A stretch of DNA of 13,657 nucleotides from an uncultured Clostridia bacterium (GTDB taxonomy: Bacteria; Bacillota; Clostridia; Oscillospirales; CAG-272). The notes under the pieces were generated by a model. It searched no databases. It was not told the origin of the DNA and was given only the letters and a program-made list of their open reading frames with translations. This document shows positions 1 through 7,683 of this stretch, in pieces. The stretch covers positions 1 to 13,657 of the forward strand of contig CAJGEA010000029.1 in the NCBI GenBank assembly GCA_904502015.1, written 5' to 3'. Position numbers and translations under genes: made by a program. Each line of letters opens with the position of its first letter. Within the stretch, counting starts at the first letter, position 1.

Positions 1-126
1 CTCGGGCTCGGTGGACTCAGTCTCGGGCTCGGTGGACTCGGTCTCGGGCTCGGTGGACTCGGTCTCGGGCTCGGTGGACTCAGTCTCGGGCTCGGTGGAC
101 TCAGTCTCGGGCTCGGTGGTCTCGGT
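1..126. repeat. 21-bp tandem repeat array encoding ESTEPET linker
   Basis: Six near-identical 21-bp units run from base 1, and the array may continue beyond the window. Units differ only at a few synonymous or single-base positions. On the minus strand each unit encodes the heptapeptide ESTEPET, forming the linker after the second E module of the giant lipoprotein. The unit length is a multiple of three, so copy-number change would keep the frame. Confidence 0.9.
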
Positions 127-3100
127 CTCGACCTCACCAACAGCTACGTCGGTGAAGGTAAAGAGGTGGCAGAGGTGCTGAATGCCATTGTACTCAAGAG
201 CGCTACGAACAGCCACGTATACGTCAACGGTCTGGCCCTCGTAAGCAGAGAGGTCGATGGTGGCATCGTAGCAGCAGTTGGAGTATACAATGCCCTCTCC
301 AGTCAAGCCACCATACACGGCAGCCCAGAATCCATAGGAGCCGGAATCCGATTCAGCGGCAGCACTGTAAGTAGCAGGAATCTCCATCCAGTTCTCACCG
401 TCGATGGAGTAGAACAGCTTATCCTGACCGCCGTTTACAAAAGCAAAACCCGAGAAGGTGATCTTGTTGTCAACAACGGTTACACCGGGGCGCTCAACAG
501 CGTAGATATAATAGTTACCATCCTCAGTCTTTCTGTAGCCGCATACACCGTCAAATCCGTTTTCTACTTCGACACCGTTGATCTTAAGAGCGGAGCCAGC
601 GTAGGGGAAGGAGGTGGAGGGAGTTGCAACCATGTCAGCATCGGAAGGCTCGGTGGACTCGGTCTCGGGCTCGGTGGACTCAGTCTCGGGCTCGGTGGAC
701 TCAGTCTCGGGCTCGGTGGTGGTATCCTCAGGAGCCTCGGTATCAGCCTCGATGTCAGCACCGATGAAGGTGATGGAGGAAACGGCGAGGCCGTTGCCAT
801 CCTTCATGTCATGAACCAGGTAAACGTCACCGCTGTAGGTAACGTCGGACAGGTCGATCTCAACGGCACGGTCACCGGCAGCCCAGCCAGCGGCGGGGTT
901 GGTGAGTGCGCCGAATGCCAGAACGTTTGCACCGGCAATGGGAGCGTTGTTGCCATCTGCTACGGGACCGTTAGAGGTCAGGCAGAGCGTAGAACCAACG
1001 GTACCCAGTTGAGCATTGCCATCGCAACCGTAGACGATGATCACCTTGGAGTACTTGGAGAGATCCATAGCACCGAGATTAACGGCGTTGCCGAAGTTCA
1101 TCAGCTGGATTACGGGGGAAGTGTATCCAGCAGCAGAGAATTCGACGGCACCGAAATTGCTCAGGTTCACAACGACGTCATCGTACTTGGTGGGCTCGTC
1201 AGGGTTTACGGGAGTAGCAGTGGTGTCCTCCTCGGGAACAGTGGTGTCCGCCTCGGGAACAGTGGTGTCTTCCTCGGGAACAGTGGTGTCTTCCTCTGCG
1301 CCCCCGGCAACGACAACGTCGGTGAGGGTCAGGAAGTGGCAAAGACCGTTGCTGGTGCCGCCAACGGCAATTTTGATGGTGATGGTCTCACCTGCAAATG
1401 CAGACAGGTCAGCAACAACATCTGCGAAAGCGCCATTGGTAGGAATGATGTTCTTCAGGTACCAGTCAGAGTTTTCATCGCCTGCGTAGGCAACGTTATC
1501 TGCGGTAGCGTCGGTGTAGGTACCGGCAAACTGATACCAGTTCTGACCGTCAACAGACCAGAAAATACCATTCTGACCGGCGTTCATGAGAGCCCAACCG
1601 GTGAGGGTCAGCTTGCCATCAGCACCGACGGTAATGCCGGCCTGCTCAGCGACCATGTGAGTGTAGGGCTTCTCCTTCATGTAGCGGTAACCATTCAGAT
1701 CATAAGCCGCACCATTGATGTTGCTGATGTGGCCAAAGTATCTGAAGTTAGTAATGGGAGCGCCAACGAAGTCAGCAGCAGGAATGTCGGGAGTCTCTCC
1801 CCCACCCTCGCCGATCACAACAGTAACGGTGTAGATCTCTGCAACGGTACCGTCAGCCAGCTTAACAACAGCGGTAACGGTGTGAGTACCCGTAAGGGTG
1901 GAGAGGTCTACGAGAACCTCGAAGCGGCTTGCATTGGGGCCGCCTGCGCCGAGAACGGGAGCCTCGGTGGGCATGGTGAATGCAGCGTCGTAGGTGAAGT
2001 AGGTGTTGTCAATGCAGTAACCGAACTGCTCGAACTTCTGGTCGAAGCCGATCCAGCCGCGGAACTTGATGGACTGAGCGTTACCATCAGCGAATTTGAT
2101 GGTGTTGTTGATAGCCTCCAGCTTGGGAACGTAATCACCGTCACCATTCAGAGGAGCGCCGTTTACGTAGAAGGTGTCGAAGGACCAGTTCTTCATGCCG
2201 GCGGTTGCCTTATCAACGAAGGGCAGACCAACAGGCAACAGAGGAATCAGCTCGAAGCAAACGGTCTCGGTACCTTCGGTCTTGTCAGCGAATGCGATCG
2301 CGATGGCGTTCTTATCGCCTGCCTTAACCTCAAGTCTGATCTGGCTGACGAACTTGTCGGGCTCACCGTTGGTGATGATAGCGAAGAGAACGTCAGGGTT
2401 CTTGGAGTTAATGATCAGAGTACCGTCCTTAGAGGAGGTGTGGTTGTAGATAGCGTAGCCGTCAGCGGGAACGTTCACGTCAGCGAAGACGGAATCATTT
2501 ACGTTCACGGGAGGAACGGGTACGGGAACACCGTCGTCAGCAACGAACTCGATTGCAGAGATGGCGATCTCGGTGCCGTAGGGGTTGTGCATGGTCACGA
2601 AAACGTCGCCCTTGTAGTCAACGCCCGTCAAATCGATCTCAACCCATCTTGCGCCGCCTGCCCAGCCGGTGGAGCTGAAGACCATGTCAGCGTGAGCGAT
2701 ATCACCTGCCATGTTGTAGTCACCAGCCTGACCGTAAGAGGTCGCGGTGCTCTTCAGACCAATGGGAGCGTCGCCGTTCAGTGCAGCGAAGTTGGCCTTG
2801 GTGCCGTCGCCGCCGTCGCAGCCGTACAGGATGCGAACCATCTTGTAGCCGGACAGATCCATGTAACCCAGAGCGATGTTACCGCCGTAGCCCAGTTTGA
2901 ACAGAGGTGCGTTGTAACCTGCCTCGGGCCAGCTTGCCAGGTGACCTGCGATAGAGGACAGATCAACGATCAGATCCTCAGCAGGAGTGGAGGGAACGTC
3001 GGGAGTCTCGGTGGTGTCCTCGGGAGCGGTGGTTTCATCACCGGGAACGTCGGGAGTGCCATACTCGTAGTTCTGAGCTGCCTCTGCGGTAGCGAAGAAT

Positions 3101-4719
3101 GCTACGTACTCAACGTCGATGGATGCACCGGCGGGCAGAGGATTTCTCTGGTAGCTGCCGTCATCGTTTCTGATGGGCTGGCCATTCTCGTCGAGAATGT
3201 AGCCGGGCTCAAGAACGTCGAAACGGAAGTAGGAAACGGTCGAGCCGTCGTAAGCGTCGATATCGGACAGATCGAAGATCACCAGCTGCCACTCGCCGTC
3301 AGCAATAACGGGAGCCTTCATCATGGTGTCATCGTTCTGAGGGCCTGCGCCGGCAGATGCCAGATAGAACTGGATGTACGCGCCCTCAGCGTTGGTTCTG
3401 TACTTGATAGCCAGGAAACGATCGCCCTTTACGCCTGCGAAGGGATAGTAGTAGGGATCGTTATCCGAAGGAATGTAGGTAACGTAGTTACCGTCCACGG
3501 TGCCGTTTACAACGCCGCTTGCGATATGGTTACCGAGAGCGGGATCGTTGGAACCCAGTTCGGTTGCATCGAAGAAGTTGGTAGGATCGTTCTCACTTGC
3601 GGGAGCAGCTTCCTTATCGATGTTGAACTCAGCGATGGTGATGTACTTGTCGCCGATCTTAACGAGAGCCTTGATGTTGTGCTCGCCTTCCAGCTTAGCT
3701 ACGTCAACGGCGATAGCGAAGCGGTTACCCGCGGTGCCGCCGAATGCCTTGATTGCGTCAAGAACGCCCTGCTCTGCGGGGAAGATGAAGGAAGGATCGG
3801 TCACGTAGGTACCGTTGTCGATCATGTAACCGAACTCGTAATCCTCGGTCATGAGCGCAGCCCAACCCCAGACATACAGGGTAGCGGTGGTTGCGTCGAT
3901 CTTAGCGAGGGTAGCGATGTCAGCGGGCTTTACGTTTGCGCCCTGCAGGCTGCCGACCTTAACCTCATCGAAGGAAACGTGCTTCACGTCGTCCTTGGAA
4001 TCCTCCCAGTAAACGGGAGCCTCAACAACGAGATTGACAGTCCAGATCTCGACAAGAGTACCGTCAGCCAGCTTAGCAACAGCGGTAACGGTGTGAGTGC
4101 CTGCGGTCAGATCAAAGATATCAACAAAGATATCAAAACGGGTAGCGTACTGGCCGCCTGCGCTGAGAACGCCGCCCTCAGCCTCGACCATGTAGTCACC
4201 GTAAACAGCCTCAGCATCATTGATGATGTAACCGTACTCGGCGATCTCCTGATCAAAGCCGATCCAACCACGGAAGGTAACGGATTTGTGTGCCTTACCG
4301 ATGGGGAAGGAGACGGTGTTGTCAATGGCATTCATCTTGTCGATGTAGTTGCCATCGCCATTGAGAGGAACGTTGTTTACGTAGAAGGTGTCGAATGCCC
4401 AGTTCTGAAGACCGGCATACTCCTTCTCTACGTAAGGCTTATCATCCTCAACGGGAGCGGTGGTTTCCTCAGGAGCAGTAGTGTCCTCAGGAGCGGTAGT
4501 GTCGTCCTCAGGAGCGGTAGTGTCGTCCTCAGGAGCGGTGGTGTCGTCCTCAGGAGCGGTGGTGTCCTCAGGAGCGGTGGGGGTTTCCGTAGTCTCTTCA
4601 GGAGCAGAGGTAGTGATGTCAGCACCCGTGGTTTCAGCCGGGGTCTTGTCATCCTTACATGCAACCAGAGTCATGGCGATAACCGTGACGAGAGCTACAA
4701 GAATCAGCAACTTTTTCAT
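1..4719 (-). CDS. Giant modular surface lipoprotein, 3' end off the window
   Basis: The first 1573 codons are visible, with no in-frame stop; the gene runs off the left edge. A lipoprotein signal peptide (MKKLL, hydrophobic core, lipobox L18-V19-A20-C21) predicts anchoring on the outer membrane face. Then come an acidic Thr/Pro/Glu linker (about 22-93) and beta-rich modules. Three copies of a module A lie at about 94-235, 238-360 (more divergent) and 828-970. The first and third share FRGWIGFDQ and GTHTVTAV. A CBM-like module spans about 372-553. Two copies of module C (583-722, 1180-1320) share YGCDG. A short unpaired segment lies at 733-825. Two copies of module E span 976-1137 and 1363-1529. 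T/P/E linkers separate several modules, and the last continues off the window, so more modules probably follow. No catalytic motif was recognised; glycan or surface binding is inferred. The ATG at 4719 follows a GGAAAGGAAAG ribosome site and a good promoter. Confidence 0.9.
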   Translation of the reverse strand, partial: MKKLLILVALVTVIAMTLVACKDDKTPAETTGADITTSAPEETTETPTAPEDTTAPEDDTTAPEDDTTAPEDDTTAPEDTTAPEETTAPVEDDKPYVEKEYAGLQNWAFDTFYVNNVPLNGDGNYIDKMNAIDNTVSFPIGKAHKSVTFRGWIGFDQEIAEYGYIINDAEAVYGDYMVEAEGGVLSAGGQYATRFDIFVDIFDLTAGTHTVTAVAKLADGTLVEIWTVNLVVEAPVYWEDSKDDVKHVSFDEVKVGSLQGANVKPADIATLAKIDATTATLYVWGWAALMTEDYEFGYMIDNGTYVTDPSFIFPAEQGVLDAIKAFGGTAGNRFAIAVDVAKLEGEHNIKALVKIGDKYITIAEFNIDKEAAPASENDPTNFFDATELGSNDPALGNHIASGVVNGTVDGNYVTYIPSDNDPYYYPFAGVKGDRFLAIKYRTNAEGAYIQFYLASAGAGPQNDDTMMKAPVIADGEWQLVIFDLSDIDAYDGSTVSYFRFDVLEPGYILDENGQPIRNDDGSYQRNPLPAGASIDVEYVAFFATAEAAQNYEYGTPDVPGDETTAPEDTTETPDVPSTPAEDLIVDLSSIAGHLASWPEAGYNAPLFKLGYGGNIALGYMDLSGYKMVRILYGCDGGDGTKANFAALNGDAPIGLKSTATSYGQAGDYNMAGDIAHADMVFSSTGWAGGARWVEIDLTGVDYKGDVFVTMHNPYGTEIAISAIEFVADDGVPVPVPPVNVNDSVFADVNVPADGYAIYNHTSSKDGTLIINSKNPDVLFAIITNGEPDKFVSQIRLEVKAGDKNAIAIAFADKTEGTETVCFELIPLLPVGLPFVDKATAGMKNWSFDTFYVNGAPLNGDGDYVPKLEAINNTIKFADGNAQSIKFRGWIGFDQKFEQFGYCIDNTYFTYDAAFTMPTEAPVLGAGGPNASRFEVLVDLSTLTGTHTVTAVVKLADGTVAEIYTVTVVIGEGGGETPDIPAADFVGAPITNFRYFGHISNINGAAYDLNGYRYMKEKPYTHMVAEQAGITVGADGKLTLTGWALMNAGQNGIFWSVDGQNWYQFAGTYTDATADNVAYAGDENSDWYLKNIIPTNGAFADVVADLSAFAGETITIKIAVGGTSNGLCHFLTLTDVVVAGGAEEDTTVPEEDTTVPEADTTVPEEDTTATPVNPDEPTKYDDVVVNLSNFGAVEFSAAGYTSPVIQLMNFGNAVNLGAMDLSKYSKVIIVYGCDGNAQLGTVGSTLCLTSNGPVADGNNAPIAGANVLAFGALTNPAAGWAAGDRAVEIDLSDVTYSGDVYLVHDMKDGNGLAVSSITFIGADIEADTEAPEDTTTEPETESTEPETESTEPETESTEPSDADMVATPSTSFPYAGSALKINGVEVENGFDGVCGYRKTEDGNYYIYAVERPGVTVVDNKITFSGFAFVNGGQDKLFYSIDGENWMEIPATYSAAAESDSGSYGFWAAVYGGLTGEGIVYSNCCYDATIDLSAYEGQTVDVYVAVRSALEYNGIQHLCHLFTFTDVAVGEVETETTEPETESTEPETESTEPETESTEPETESTEPETESTEPE
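646..723. repeat. Second copy of the 21-bp ESTEPET repeat array
   Basis: About three and a half units of the same 21-bp repeat seen at 1-126, in the same orientation. They encode the linker between the second C module and second E module of the giant lipoprotein. The two arrays therefore flank one whole module as direct repeats. Confidence 0.88.
1213..1302. repeat. 21-bp tandem repeats encoding EEDTTVP linker
   Basis: Four 21-bp units (from 1219, 1240, 1261 and 1282) encode variations of EEDTTVP on the minus strand. This is the linker between the first E module and second C module. The unit is different in sequence from the ESTEPET arrays, so each linker seems to have expanded from its own seed. 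Confidence 0.85.
4441..4600. repeat. 18/21-bp tandem repeats encoding TTAPEDD linker
   Basis: Alternating 18-bp and 21-bp units encode TTAPED and TTAPEDD on the minus strand, just after the lipidated cysteine. This is the stalk that would lift the modules of the giant lipoprotein off the membrane. Confidence 0.85.
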
Positions 4720-4745
4720 GGCTTCTTTCCTTTCCATAAAAGTAA

Positions 4746-4771
4746 TGAGAAACACTATCTCATGTTTCTGA
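4746..4771. promoter_or_regulatory. Imperfect inverted repeat in the leader of the giant lipoprotein gene
   Basis: TGAGAAACA and TGTTTCTGA pair at eight of nine positions across an 8-base loop. The repeat lies just downstream of the -10 box of the lipoprotein promoter, covering the expected transcription start and early leader. It could be an operator or an mRNA hairpin; the sequence alone does not decide. Confidence 0.35.
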
Positions 4772-4776
4772 TACAC

Positions 4777-4805
4777 ATTATACTATACTTTACCAAAAAA
4801 AGCAA
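4777..4805 (-). promoter_or_regulatory. Sigma-A-type promoter of the giant lipoprotein gene
   Basis: Read on the minus strand: -35 TTGCTT (4800-4805), 17-base spacer, -10 TATAAT (4777-4782). The start codon lies about 60 bases downstream. Confidence 0.75.
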
Positions 4806-4890
4806 GGGGGTTTGCAACAAAATTTAAAAAAAGGTTGATGTTTTTCTCGACAGGATGGCAAGATGCACAATTTATTTGTTAATTTTTTGT

Positions 4891-4928
4891 AAAAAAGAAC
4901 CGCCCTTTCGAAAAAGAGCGGTTCTTTT
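4891..4928 (-). terminator. Rho-independent terminator after the DUF624 gene
   Basis: GAACCGC (4897-4903) pairs with GCGGTTC (4918-4924), with an inner CTTT/AAAG stem. Read on the minus strand a run of six T follows, fitting termination of the gene ending at 4942. A short T run on the other side makes it look bidirectional. Confidence 0.85.
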
Positions 4929-4941
4929 CATTATTTTCACA

Positions 4942-5901
4942 TTATTCCGCCTTGGCTGAAGGTGCGGGGGGCGCAACGGGATCGATCATATACTTTTTAA
5001 TCACGGGGTACACGGCGTAGGTATACATAAAGCCACAGAAGCCCAGCAGGTAGAGCGCAGGGATAATGATGACAGCATAAAATCCGATCTGTATGCCGAG
5101 CACGATCAGCGCCACGGACACGGCGGTGAGAGCGGCTATACCGAGGAAGGCCATAAGATTGCGCTTGATGCCGAGAGCGGTGAAGATCAGGGCATTTTTC
5201 AGGATTTTCGAAAGCTTCATGTCGAATGTGACCATCATGGTATACATATAGAAGCGCATAATGGCGTAAATGAGGATGAGCGCGATGGTCATCACGTACA
5301 TGAAGTTGGTACCCATAGAAGGGGGCATACCGTAAAAGTAATTGAAATCAAAGAACAAAACACCGATCACGGCACAATCCAGAATACCCATGCCGAGTGC
5401 CTGCTTCCAGTTGCGGCGGATGGCGTAGAAGTAGTCCGAAAGGAGGAACACACCATCACCGCGCACCATATTGCGCAGAATGTAGGTCGTGCCCGCCTTT
5501 TGCCAGCCGTAGGTCGCTACGTGAAGCACGAGCAGGATGCCAATAATCCAATAAATAGGTGAATTGAACACTGTGATCTCGCGCAGAAGTCCCGACGCGC
5601 CCGAGAACAAGGTAGCCCCCACCGAGGTGGGCAGGGCGGTTTGCGCGCCGAGCATGGGCGCGTAGAGCGGGAAATACTGGGTGGGATTCTTGGGAGCGGT
5701 CATGTGCAGATAGACGGCCACCACAAGGGGAAGCACCTGCACCAGCATTAACAGATTGAGGGAGATCAGACGCCAGAATTTGCGCCCCCATAGCTTGAAA
5801 AAGTATTTCAGATTGGGGGTGGTATCCTCCCCCTTTTCGACACCCGGGCCGTCGCGGTTCATGTCGAAAAGCTTAAATTTCTTTTTCTTCTTGGTTTCCA
5901 A
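4942..5901 (-). CDS. YesL-like DUF624 family membrane protein
   Basis: A 319-aa polytopic membrane protein. A lysine-rich N-terminus leads into FKLFDMNRDGPGVEK (9-23), typical of clostridial DUF624 proteins, then about six hydrophobic helices near 45-65, 114-130, 168-186, 202-226, 248-270 and 273-297. RGDGVFLLSDYFYAIRRNWK (147-166) and the cytoplasmic RFYMYTMMVTFDMKLSKIL (216-234) also fit the family. Its molecular role is not known; members such as B. subtilis YesL often sit with carbohydrate uptake genes. I chose the TTG at 5901: AAAGGAA precedes it, the downstream ATG at 5862 lacks a ribosome site and would cut off the conserved FKLFD, and the GTG at 5952 lies directly against the promoter -10 box. 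A terminator follows. Confidence 0.85.
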   Translation of the reverse strand: METKKKKKFKLFDMNRDGPGVEKGEDTTPNLKYFFKLWGRKFWRLISLNLLMLVQVLPLVVAVYLHMTAPKNPTQYFPLYAPMLGAQTALPTSVGATLFSGASGLLREITVFNSPIYWIIGILLVLHVATYGWQKAGTTYILRNMVRGDGVFLLSDYFYAIRRNWKQALGMGILDCAVIGVLFFDFNYFYGMPPSMGTNFMYVMTIALILIYAIMRFYMYTMMVTFDMKLSKILKNALIFTALGIKRNLMAFLGIAALTAVSVALIVLGIQIGFYAVIIIPALYLLGFCGFMYTYAVYPVIKKYMIDPVAPPAPSAKAE

Positions 5902-5954
5902 TGTTTTTCGTTCCTTTTCTTTGTATTGCGGCGTAGCCGCTCGGGAAATCACAG

Positions 5955-5985
5955 ATTATATATAATAATGTAAAAAAGCGTTCAA
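5955..5985 (-). promoter_or_regulatory. Promoter of the DUF624 gene
   Basis: On the minus strand, -35 TTGAAC (5980-5985) is followed by TATAAT at 5955-5960 (19-base spacer) or TATATA at 5957-5962 (17-base spacer). It overlaps the stop codon of the upstream gene. Transcription would begin around 5947, which argues against translation from the GTG at 5952. Confidence 0.6.
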
Positions 5986-6623
5986 AAAATCAGCACGGCG
6001 TACCCAAGGCAGGCTGCCGCCACAGCGCCGACTATCAGCACGAACGCGACTACGTATCGGGCAAGCAAGCCAACCGTAAGATAATTCCCTGCCCCCTCGC
6101 ACTCACGGTCATCCATGCGGCGCGCCAATCGGCACGCGGCGGTGGCCATGCAGACGCGGAAAACCAGCTCCGCCGCAGCGCGAAGAAGAAAGGCCACGAA
6201 AAGAGCGGTTGGAGCAGATCCTATGCTTGCAAGGTGCCATAGGAGTGCCAGCGTCGCGCCGTCGGCCATGCCGCAAACGAGCAGAACGCCGTTCGTGAGC
6301 GCGCCGCTGAACCGCGTCAGCCCGGCGCAAAACAGCAGGACGTACAGCGGGATCTGGGCGGCGCACAACCGCATCCACAGAGCAACAACTGAGCCGCCTC
6401 CCGACGTATGGCCGCGAATATACGAGCCAATCTCATCAGCGGACACGGTCGAAACCGTCCCGCACGTCACCCACAGCCCCAAGCAAACAGCCGCAAGGGC
6501 CACCAGTGCGGCGCGAACAGGCACGTAGCGCAGACGCCAGGAGCGGACCAAGGCACGCGAGTCGCCGTTGGGCATCGGGTTAGGATGCGATACGTCAAAG
6601 TTTGGGCGGTTGGGGAGTAGCAT
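5982..6623 (-). CDS. Predicted integral membrane protein of unknown function
   Basis: I do not recognise this 213-aa protein. After a hydrophilic N-terminus of about 35 residues it has hydrophobic stretches near 36-54, 86-103, 108-131, 138-163 and 184-211, so about five helices. A basic loop (RLARRMDDRE, about 165-174) precedes the last. The size and helix count loosely recall SpoIIM-type proteins, but I see no diagnostic motif, so this is only a possibility. The ATG at 6623 has a clear AAAGGAA ribosome site eight bases upstream. No convincing promoter lies in the 96 bases after proC, so it may be cotranscribed with proC. An inverted repeat sits just ahead of its ribosome site. Confidence 0.7.
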   Translation of the reverse strand: MLLPNRPNFDVSHPNPMPNGDSRALVRSWRLRYVPVRAALVALAAVCLGLWVTCGTVSTVSADEIGSYIRGHTSGGGSVVALWMRLCAAQIPLYVLLFCAGLTRFSGALTNGVLLVCGMADGATLALLWHLASIGSAPTALFVAFLLRAAAELVFRVCMATAACRLARRMDDRECEGAGNYLTVGLLARYVVAFVLIVGAVAAACLGYAVLIF

Positions 6624-6639
6624 GGTACAATTCCTTTCC

Positions 6640-6657
6640 CGACAATATTTTTTGTCG
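6640..6657. promoter_or_regulatory. Perfect 6-bp inverted repeat upstream of the 213-aa membrane protein gene
   Basis: CGACAA and TTGTCG are separated by six A/T bases and lie directly before the AAAGGAA ribosome site. A smaller hairpin (AGGCA/TGCCT, 6661-6675) follows further upstream. This could be an operator or an mRNA stem controlling translation. Confidence 0.3.
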
Positions 6658-6719
6658 TTTAGGCAAAGGATGCCTGCTACAATGTACGCGCGCGCAGGGG
6701 AAAATAGAACGGGTATGAA

Positions 6720-7523
6720 TTACTTGCTGCCAAGCTCGTCGGCACGGGCGGTGCAGGCGCGCATTGCGTCCACGACCATCTCAGTCATCCCACGATCGGT
6801 CAACACACCCATAGCGCGCTCAGTGGTGCCACCCTTGGAGGTCACCATACGAATCTGCTCCTCCGGAGTAAGTCCACCCGCCTTGAGCAGAGCCGCAGAA
6901 CCGATCACGACGTCGCAAATGCAATCCAGCAGGCCGTCGATCTCCAACCCTTGGGCATGAGCGCCCTGCAAAATAGCGTTAATGAAGGCGAACACGTAAG
7001 CGGGCGAGGAAGAAGTGACCGAAATGATGCGGTTCATCTCACTCTCGTCGATCACCAGCACGCGTCCCGATGCTTCGAACAGAGAGCAGACGAAGGCAAA
7101 ATCGTCAGCCGACACGTCATCGGCGCGGCAGATCACACTGACACCCTGACCGATCAGCATAGGCGTGTTGGGGAGCACGCGCACAACGGGCGCGCCGCCC
7201 AGCGCAGTCTTGACGGTATCCACCGTGATGCCCGCGGCAATGGTGACAATCAGCTTATTTTCGATGCCCTCGACAGTCGCCAGCTCGGGCAGGATGTCGG
7301 CAAAATTCTGAGGCTTGACCGACAGCACGACGCAGTCAGCAAGGCTTGCCGCCTCGGCGACCGAGGAGGCAACGGTAGCGCCCTGCCGGGCGTAGGGGGC
7401 GCATTTATCGGGCAGGCAATCCGAGAGGACAACGTGATTGTAATCGACAGCCCCGCTGCGGATGATGCCACCGAGGATGGCGCCCGCCATATTGCCGACG
7501 CCGATGAAAGCAATTTTACGCAT
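6720..7523 (-). CDS. proC: Pyrroline-5-carboxylate reductase
   Basis: A 267-aa enzyme of the usual length, catalysing NAD(P)H-dependent reduction of 1-pyrroline-5-carboxylate to L-proline, the last step of proline synthesis, in the cytoplasm. The N-terminal Rossmann fold shows GVGNMA (8-13), then VKPQ (69-72) and PNTP (118-121). The helical C-terminal dimerisation domain carries SSSPAY (171-176), where most members have GSGPAY, and VTSKGGTT (227-234), where VTSPGGTT is common. These are mild variants and do not suggest loss of function. The ATG at 7523 follows a GAGGG ribosome site lying in the loop of a perfect hairpin. Its promoter overlaps a palindrome. The 213-aa membrane protein gene follows 96 bases downstream on the same strand. 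Confidence 0.96.
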   Translation of the reverse strand: MRKIAFIGVGNMAGAILGGIIRSGAVDYNHVVLSDCLPDKCAPYARQGATVASSVAEAASLADCVVLSVKPQNFADILPELATVEGIENKLIVTIAAGITVDTVKTALGGAPVVRVLPNTPMLIGQGVSVICRADDVSADDFAFVCSLFEASGRVLVIDESEMNRIISVTSSSPAYVFAFINAILQGAHAQGLEIDGLLDCICDVVIGSAALLKAGGLTPEEQIRMVTSKGGTTERAMGVLTDRGMTEMVVDAMRACTARADELGSK

Positions 7524-7525
7524 AG

Positions 7526-7544
7526 TGAGAAACCCTCTTTCTCA
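7526..7544 (-). promoter_or_regulatory. proC ribosome binding site inside a hairpin loop
   Basis: On the minus strand, TGAGAAA and TTTCTCA form a perfect 7-bp stem whose 5-base loop is exactly GAGGG, the proC ribosome site. The start codon follows two bases after the stem. The stem is A/U-rich, so it is probably a weak structure. Confidence 0.45.
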
Positions 7545-7557
7545 AATTATTGCAAAT

Positions 7558-7578
7558 ATTATATCACAGAATTGTGAT
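7558..7578 (-). promoter_or_regulatory. Probable proC -10 box overlapping a perfect palindrome
   Basis: On the minus strand the palindrome ATCACA-ATTC-TGTGAT (7563-7578) runs into TATAAT (7558-7563), about 35 bases before proC. No good -35 hexamer is found at 16-18 bases, the nearest being ATATCC. A weak -35 plus a palindrome touching the -10 box suggests a regulated promoter; the regulator is unknown. Confidence 0.45.
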
Positions 7579-7683
7579 GCGGATATGAACATTCGTCAAC
7601 TTGGGCGGATTTTTAGAGATTTTTCCGGCAAACAAGCAACAAGCCGCTTTTTATTATAAACATTTTGTTTAAAAATAAACTTT

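Noticed and set aside
1..126. Tandem repeats considered as a CRISPR array
   Set aside because: Units are contiguous 21-mers with no unique spacers, in frame with a protein-coding gene.
166..4827. Plus-strand open frame of 1553 codons
   Set aside because: It is the exact codon-phase mirror of the giant lipoprotein gene. The plus reading is low-complexity Gly/Leu/Ser/Val with no ribosome site, while the minus reading has a promoter, ribosome site, signal peptide and repeated domains.
5902..5952. GTG start for the DUF624 protein at 5952
   Set aside because: The GTG lies two bases after the TATAAT box, leaving no leader or ribosome site.
6109..6960. Several 70-137 codon frames on both strands around the 213-aa membrane protein and proC
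   Set aside because: High-GC shadow frames without ribosome sites, rich in Arg/Ala/Pro, overlapping better supported genes.
7579..7683. Terminator for the methyltransferase gene
   Set aside because: The AT-rich stretch has only weak hairpins (GTTTA/TAAAC at 7667-7680; CGGC/GCCG at 7626-7646), neither stable enough on the minus strand to call; the trmH transcript may read on into proC.
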